Part shown: positions 58,124-64,000 of the stretch, piece by piece | How positions within the stretch are numbered: the stretch's first letter is position 1 | Layout: every line of letters begins with the position of its first letter | Assembly (NCBI RefSeq): GCF_003355475.1 | Contig: NZ_CP031356.1 | Span: forward strand, 1,054,001-1,118,000 | Source of the DNA: Brachybacterium saurashtrense | Lineage (GTDB): Bacteria > Actinomycetota > Actinomycetes > Actinomycetales > Dermabacteraceae | Length of the DNA: 64,000 bases | Direction of reading: 5' to 3' | Notes under the pieces: generated by a model | Database searches by the model: none | The model's input: the letters and a program-made list of their open reading frames with translations, nothing else | Told to the model about the DNA's origin: nothing | Made by a program: the position numbers and the translations under genes

Positions 58124-58831
58124 GTGCCCCAGTCCCAGCGCTCCCGGATCGTGTCCCTGGCCGTCGGCACCGCCGCCGCGTCCGGCCTCGGGATGATCCC
58201 GGTGCACCGCCTCCCGCGCCCGGTGCGCGCCGGCTATGTCGCGCTCCCCGCGATGCTGACCTCAGGCGTCAGCCTCCTCGCAGCGCAGGGACGGCCGGGA
58301 GCAGCGGACGGCGGCGATGCGCCGCGTCGTCCCCGCGGGCTCCGGATGCCGACCCTCCCCGAGGCGGCTCTCTCGCTCGCCCTCGGCGGCCTGATGGCCG
58401 GAGCCGGTGCGGCCGGCCTCCGACTGGATGGCGCGGTCGAAGGCTTCCTGCGCCGGCGCGGCGTGCAGGCCCCTCGCGTCTGGATCGGGCTCGCCACAGG
58501 TGCGGTGACCCTGGCCTCGACCCTCCTCGACGAGCGGGCCCCCGAGAACGCAGCCACGTCGAGGCAGGAGCAGGTCCTCACCCTCCTGACCCGGGAGGAC
58601 CCGATGGGTCTCGCCCCGGGCACGGACGGCGTGCCCGAGGACGAGTACGCCCCGGAGGCGGCGGCGATCGCGGAGCTGCTCCGCCCAGGAACCGAGCCCA
58701 CCGCCGCACAGCTCGACGAGCTCTGGCAGGACTGGTTCTCCCAGCCGCTCAGCCCGCTCCTGGGCGAGCGTCGCATGGAGTTCCTGCTCGAGGAGCTCTC
58801 CGCGCTGACCCCGGAGCGCACAGGCGTGTAG
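58124..58831 (+). CDS. Uncharacterised protein, probably membrane-associated
   Basis: 235 aa; I do not recognise a family. The N-terminal half has weak hydrophobic stretches, about 8-25, 38-54 and 84-100 (LSLALGGLMAGAGAAGLRL), and a probable fourth at ~120-135. The C-terminal half is acidic and soluble, with VPEDEYAPEAAAIAELLRPG and a Trp-rich LDELWQDWFSQPLSPLL. The GTG at 58124 has a strong ribosome-binding site, GAAGGAGG. It lies alone between the glycosylase and a kinase gene. No function is proposed. Confidence 0.7.
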   Translation: MPQSQRSRIVSLAVGTAAASGLGMIPVHRLPRPVRAGYVALPAMLTSGVSLLAAQGRPGAADGGDAPRRPRGLRMPTLPEAALSLALGGLMAGAGAAGLRLDGAVEGFLRRRGVQAPRVWIGLATGAVTLASTLLDERAPENAATSRQEQVLTLLTREDPMGLAPGTDGVPEDEYAPEAAAIAELLRPGTEPTAAQLDELWQDWFSQPLSPLLGERRMEFLLEELSALTPERTGV

Positions 58832-58858
58832 TGCCCGGGACGGGGCCCCGAGATCTGC

Positions 58859-58864
58859 CAGGAT
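58859..58864 (+). promoter_or_regulatory. -10 element for P-loop kinase (leaderless)
   Basis: CAGGAT, then CACGCG, then ATG 58871; again 6 bases. Confidence 0.4.
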
Positions 58865-58870
58865 CACGCG

Positions 58871-59392
58871 ATGACGACTCCTCGATGCGCGCCGCCGTTC
58901 GTCGTCCTGCGCGGCAACTCCGCCTCGGGGAAGTCCACGATCGCGCGCCGGGTCCAGCGCGCCCTGCCGCGCGGCGAGGTCGCGGTGATCGGGCAGGACC
59001 ATGTGCGCCGCGAGCTGCTGTGGGAGCACGACAGCGGCCCGGGCGACACCGTCGGCCTGCTCGAGTCGATGGTCCGGCACTGCCTCGGGATCGGGCGGAT
59101 CACAGTCCTCGAGGGCATCTTCGGCGCCGAGCGGTACCACGGCATGTTCGCGCGGCTGCTGCAGGATGCCCCCGGCCCGCCCCTCGTGTACTACCTCGAC
59201 GTGAGCCTGCCGGAGACGCTGCGTCGCCATGCCGGGAAGTCGATCGCGGCGCACGTGCCCGCCGAGGTGGTCGCGGCCTGGTACCGCCCCCACGACGTGC
59301 TCGGCGTCCCCGGGGAGCTGGTCCTCGGCGAGGAGCTCGACGAGGAGGCGATGCTCGAGCGGATCCTCGCGGACCTCGCACGGCACGGGTGA
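58871..59392 (+). CDS. P-loop kinase of the AAA/zeta-toxin-like class
   Basis: 173 aa. Walker A is VVLRGNSASGKSTIARRVQ, followed by VAVIGQDHVRRELLWEHD (substrate-binding Asp/His), LEGIFGAERYHGMF and the Arg-bearing lid ETLRRHAGKS. Similar stand-alone proteins are annotated as AAA-family kinases; some phosphorylate small molecules. Target unknown. The last ~30 residues (LGEELDEEAMLERILADL) are a helix. It is convergent with the polymerase gene across 73 bases, where only a short 5-bp hairpin (CTGCG/CGCAG) is seen. Confidence 0.8.
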   Translation: MTTPRCAPPFVVLRGNSASGKSTIARRVQRALPRGEVAVIGQDHVRRELLWEHDSGPGDTVGLLESMVRHCLGIGRITVLEGIFGAERYHGMFARLLQDAPGPPLVYYLDVSLPETLRRHAGKSIAAHVPAEVVAAWYRPHDVLGVPGELVLGEELDEEAMLERILADLARHG

Positions 59393-59465
59393 CGGTGGTC
59401 CTCCGCTGCACGCCGCGCCGGTCTCCTCCGCACTGCGGCAGCGGTCGCAGGGAGGCCCGCGGCGC

Positions 59466-61220
59466 TCACTTCTCCGCCGAACGCTCCGTGATCGACAGAT
59501 CCAGCGGGAAGTCGATCGGACTGCCGGGGAAGAGCAGCCGCCCGGCGGCGTCGGCGCACTCCCGGATCGCGGCGGCCGCGGCCTCCGCCTGCGCGGCCGG
59601 GGCGTGCACGATCACCTCGTCGTGGAGGAAGAACGCCAGATGCGCCCGCCGGGAGAACACCGGCCCCGAGGCGTCGGCCCGCTCGTCCGCGGCGACCTCC
59701 GGGAATGCCGCCAGGCGCAGCCGGAGCGCCGCCATCCACGACAGCGCCCATTCGGCCGCGGTGCCCTGCACCACGAAGTTGCGGGTGAAGCGGCCCCGCT
59801 CACGGGCCGTGCGGCGGGCGCGCTCCTGCTCGGCGGGTGTCGACTCGGGGCCGAAGGCGCTGCGCTGTGCGAGCGTCCACGACTCCTCGACGGCGGGGGA
59901 GGAGCGCCCCAGCCAGGTGGACACCGTGCCGCCGCGCTCCCCGGTCGCCGCGGCGCCGTCCACCAGCGCCATCGCGTCGGGGAAGGTCTGCCGCAGCCTC
60001 GGCACCACGCGTCCGCTGTCCCCGGTGGTGCCGCCGTACAGCGCCCCCAGCACCCCGATCTTCGCCTCCTGCCGGGTGGGCACGATCCCGGCCTCGACGA
60101 TCCCGGAGTACAGGTCCTTCCCGGCACCGGCGGCGATCATCTCGCCGTCGCCGGACATCGCCGCCAGCACCCGCGGCTCCAGCTGGGAGACGTCGGCGCT
60201 GACCAGGCGCCATCCGGGGTCGGCGCGCAGCGCCGGGCGCAGCTGTCGCGGGATCTGCAGCGCCCCGCCGCCGCTCGAGGCCCAGCGGCCTGTCACCACG
60301 CCGCCGGGCACGTACACGGGCCGATACCGGCCCTCGTGCACCCACTCGTCCAGCCATGCCCAGCCGTTCGCGGTGAGCAGGCGGGACATCTTCTTGTACC
60401 GCAGCAGCGGCGCGATCGCCGGATGATCCTTCCCCTGCAGCTCCCACTGCGAGGTGGAGGGGACGTCGATCCCGGCCCGGTGCAGGGCGCGCAGCAGCTT
60501 CGGCGGCGAGTCCAGGGACACGGTCGCATCGTCCAGCGCCTCGCGCACTTCGGCCGCGGCCTCGACCATCCGGGAGGGGAGGGTGCCGGGGGAGGGACGC
60601 GGTCCGAGCGCCTCGGTGAGGATCCTGTCGTGCTCGGCCACGTCCCAGGGGATGCCTGCCGCCTGCAGCTCGGCGGCGATCAGCGCGCCGGCCGATTCCG
60701 CGGCGAGCAGCAGGCGCAGCCGCGCCGGGTCCTCGGCGGCGGCGATCGCCTGCTGCTGGCGGGACAGCTCCGCGCAGGCCTCCTCGATCCCGTCGGGCAC
60801 GCCGTGCGAGGCCGAGGAACCACAATCCAGCTCGAACAGCGTCGCGCCGAGGTCCTGCCCCCGGGCCGGCTCCTCCGGCTCGTGCGGCGTGTCCCAGGCC
60901 GTCGGCCCGCCGCCCCGCTCCGCGGCCGGGACGAGCTCCGAGTGGCGCAGGATGCGGTGCACCAGGCGCAGGTCGTGGCAGCGGGCGGGCGTCACCCCCG
61001 CACGCAGCAGCACGGGGGACCAGGCGGCGGCATCACTGAGCACCCAGCGGGGGGCGCTCTCCGCCTCGAGGCGCGCCGCCAGGGCCGGCAGCTCGGCCGT
61101 CCCGCAGCTCTGCTCCGCCGTGATCGTCCCGCCGGGGGCGAGCGTGCGCACCGCGATCCGAGCGCCCTCCGCCCGGCCCAGCACGCAGAGGGGCGGGCCC
61201 GGCGGAGGGGGAGCGGTCAC
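59466..61220 (-). CDS. PolA-like DNA polymerase (annotated elsewhere as bifunctional 3'-5' exonuclease/polymerase)
   Basis: 584-aa family A polymerase, distinct from polA. The N-terminal ~180 residues are exonuclease-like but show no D-x-E motif, so proofreading is doubtful. Polymerase motif A is VSADVSQLEPRVLAAMSGD, motif B region RQEAKIGVLGALYGG, motif C FFLHDEVIVHAP. The tyrosine of canonical DYSQIE is Val here. It has no 5' nuclease domain. The GTG start overlaps the stop of the upstream MBL gene (GTGA), so the two are coupled, behind an SOS box. Confidence 0.88.
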   Translation of the reverse strand: MTAPPPPGPPLCVLGRAEGARIAVRTLAPGGTITAEQSCGTAELPALAARLEAESAPRWVLSDAAAWSPVLLRAGVTPARCHDLRLVHRILRHSELVPAAERGGGPTAWDTPHEPEEPARGQDLGATLFELDCGSSASHGVPDGIEEACAELSRQQQAIAAAEDPARLRLLLAAESAGALIAAELQAAGIPWDVAEHDRILTEALGPRPSPGTLPSRMVEAAAEVREALDDATVSLDSPPKLLRALHRAGIDVPSTSQWELQGKDHPAIAPLLRYKKMSRLLTANGWAWLDEWVHEGRYRPVYVPGGVVTGRWASSGGGALQIPRQLRPALRADPGWRLVSADVSQLEPRVLAAMSGDGEMIAAGAGKDLYSGIVEAGIVPTRQEAKIGVLGALYGGTTGDSGRVVPRLRQTFPDAMALVDGAAATGERGGTVSTWLGRSSPAVEESWTLAQRSAFGPESTPAEQERARRTARERGRFTRNFVVQGTAAEWALSWMAALRLRLAAFPEVAADERADASGPVFSRRAHLAFFLHDEVIVHAPAAQAEAAAAAIRECADAAGRLLFPGSPIDFPLDLSITERSAEK

Positions 61221-61894
61221 CAGCCGCGCTCGCGCCAGGCCGGCAGCGAGGGCCGCTCCGCCCCGAGGGTGGTGTCGTCGCCGTGCCCGGGGTACACCCA
61301 GGTGTCGTCGCCGAGACGGTCGAAGATCCGCTGCTCGACGTCGTCGATCAGCTGCGCGAAGCGCTGCGGATCCTTGTCGGTGTTGCCCACGCCGCCCGGG
61401 AAGAGGGAGTCACCGGTGAACAGGTGATCGCCCTCGTCGCCGCCGCGCCACAGCACCGCGACGGAGCCGGGGGTGTGGCCGCGCAGATGGATGATCTCCA
61501 CCTGCTGCTCGCCGAACTCGAGCACGTCCCCGTGCGCGAGCGGGACGTCGATCCGTTCGGCGATCTCCTTCGCGTCCTCCGCACCGGCGGCGGTACGGGC
61601 GCCCGTGGCGGTGATCATCGCGGCCAGCGCGCCCACGTGGTCGTGGTGGCTGTGGGTGGTGACCAGCAGGTCCAGGGCGTTGTGCGCGGAGCCCGCCGCG
61701 ATCATCCGGCGCAGCGCGTCCGGCTCCGCCGCGGCGTCGATCAGCAGCTGCGCGCCGGTGGCGCGGCAGGTGAGCAGATAGGCGTTGTTGTCCATCGGCC
61801 CCACGGAGAGCTTGCGGATCTGCAGGTCGCGGAGGTCGCGGGTGGTGGGTTCGCCCCCGGGCTCGGCGTGTCCGGTGTAGTCATGATCAGCCAT
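61217..61894 (-). CDS. Metallo-beta-lactamase-fold hydrolase (glyoxalase II-like)
   Basis: 225 aa. Zinc ligands are all visible: T-H-S-H-H-D-H-V-G (HxHxDH), the His in LRGHTPGSVAVL, the Asp in LFTGDSLFPGGVG and the His in WVYPGHGDD. The conserved GPMDNNAYLL begins the core at ~residue 33. Typical members hydrolyse thioesters such as S-lactoyl-thiols. ATG 61894 follows CATACT by 6 bases, so it is leaderless. It is coupled to the polymerase gene. Why such an enzyme shares an operon with a polymerase is not known. Confidence 0.9.
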   Translation of the reverse strand: MADHDYTGHAEPGGEPTTRDLRDLQIRKLSVGPMDNNAYLLTCRATGAQLLIDAAAEPDALRRMIAAGSAHNALDLLVTTHSHHDHVGALAAMITATGARTAAGAEDAKEIAERIDVPLAHGDVLEFGEQQVEIIHLRGHTPGSVAVLWRGGDEGDHLFTGDSLFPGGVGNTDKDPQRFAQLIDDVEQRIFDRLGDDTWVYPGHGDDTTLGAERPSLPAWRERGW

Positions 61895-61900
61895 GCCCCC

Positions 61901-61929
61901 AGTATGTCGCCTTCGTCTCTCCCGAACAA
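61901..61929 (-). promoter_or_regulatory. Promoter of MBL hydrolase-polymerase operon
   Basis: Minus strand: -35 TTGTTC (61929-61924), 17-base spacer, -10 CATACT (61906-61901), 6 bases, ATG 61894. The -35 lies inside the LexA box. Confidence 0.65.
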
Positions 61930-61936
61930 CTGTTCG
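61923..61936. promoter_or_regulatory. LexA (SOS) box shared by uvrA and the MBL-polymerase operon
   Basis: CGAACAACTGTTCG, a full match to the Gram-positive/actinobacterial SOS consensus CGAAC-N4-GTTCG; extended, 11 of 12 arm bases fit TCGAAC-N4-GTTCGA. It overlaps the -35 of the leftward promoter and the -35 position (16-18 bases before the -10) of the uvrA promoter, so one LexA dimer could repress both. Confidence 0.88.
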
Positions 61937-61954
61937 AACGGCGGTGCGGGTGCC

Positions 61955-61960
61955 TAGTAT
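61955..61960 (+). promoter_or_regulatory. -10 element for uvrA (leaderless)
   Basis: TAGTAT, then GGCCCG, then GTG 61967. The SOS box lies immediately upstream at the -35 position. Confidence 0.65.
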
Positions 61961-61966
61961 GGCCCG

Positions 61967-64000
<2,034 letters not shown>

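Overview
The window is a gene-dense, very GC-rich stretch of chromosome (about 70% G+C or more by eye). Most genes overlap by 1-4 bases (ATGA, GTGA or TGATG junctions) and many start with GTG. Gene content points to an actinobacterium of the Micrococcales/Dermabacteraceae type, and Brachybacterium is my best guess. Supporting features are an actinobacterial integration host factor (mIHF), a pyrimidine operon with a membrane gene between pyrC and carA, type-2 OMP decarboxylase, an ANTAR response regulator, HGxxPAAW-like and Trp-associated membrane proteins next to trp genes, and many apparently leaderless promoters. There is no prophage, insertion sequence, CRISPR array or integron.

Layout. 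1-6.4 kb: a glutathionyl-hydroquinone reductase-type gene (minus, cut by the left edge) diverges from the Fe-S assembly operon sufR-sufB-sufD-Rieske-sufC-sufT, which lacks sufS and sufU. 6.4-11.3 kb: alanine dehydrogenase (minus), an ABC-F ATPase, a SatD-like HTH protein, efp and nusB. 11.3-20.3 kb: the complete pyrimidine operon pyrR-pyrB-pyrC-membrane protein-carA-carB-pyrF, with a clear PyrR-binding RNA hairpin against the pyrR ribosome-binding site. 20.4-24.3 kb: mihF-gmk-rpoZ-coaBC-metK. 24.3-31.9 kb: hisI-trpE-membrane proteins-trpC-trpB-trpA-lgt. 32-39.7 kb: gltB-gltD and pyk. 39.7-45.3 kb: tRNA-Leu(CAA), a PdtaR-like ANTAR regulator preceded by a small leader ORF, a Tat lipoprotein, a thioesterase and polA. 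45.4-51.8 kb: rpsA, a HAD hydrolase, and aroC-aroK-aroB-aroD. 51.8-55.6 kb: a TRIC-type channel, coaE and uvrB. 55.6-59.4 kb: an accessory stretch with a NUDIX protein, a hipB/truncated hipA pair, a pyrimidine-dimer glycosylase, an unknown membrane protein and a P-loop kinase. 59.4-64 kb: a divergent pair, uvrA (cut by the right edge) and a metallo-beta-lactamase-fold hydrolase/polA-like polymerase operon, sharing one LexA (SOS) box.

The genes are mostly biosynthetic and informational housekeeping. The less ordinary parts are regulatory or accessory: the PyrR hairpin; the SOS box overlapping the -35 regions of two divergent promoters, one of which drives a little-known hydrolase-polymerase pair; the HipA-like kinase without its N-terminal subdomain, behind palindromic candidate operators; the 24-codon leader ORF joined to pdtaR; and a recurring leaderless architecture, with a -10 box 6-7 bases before the start codon, that also helps choose start sites. 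No intergenic stretch exceeds 300 bases. I saw no large, wholly new multi-gene system.
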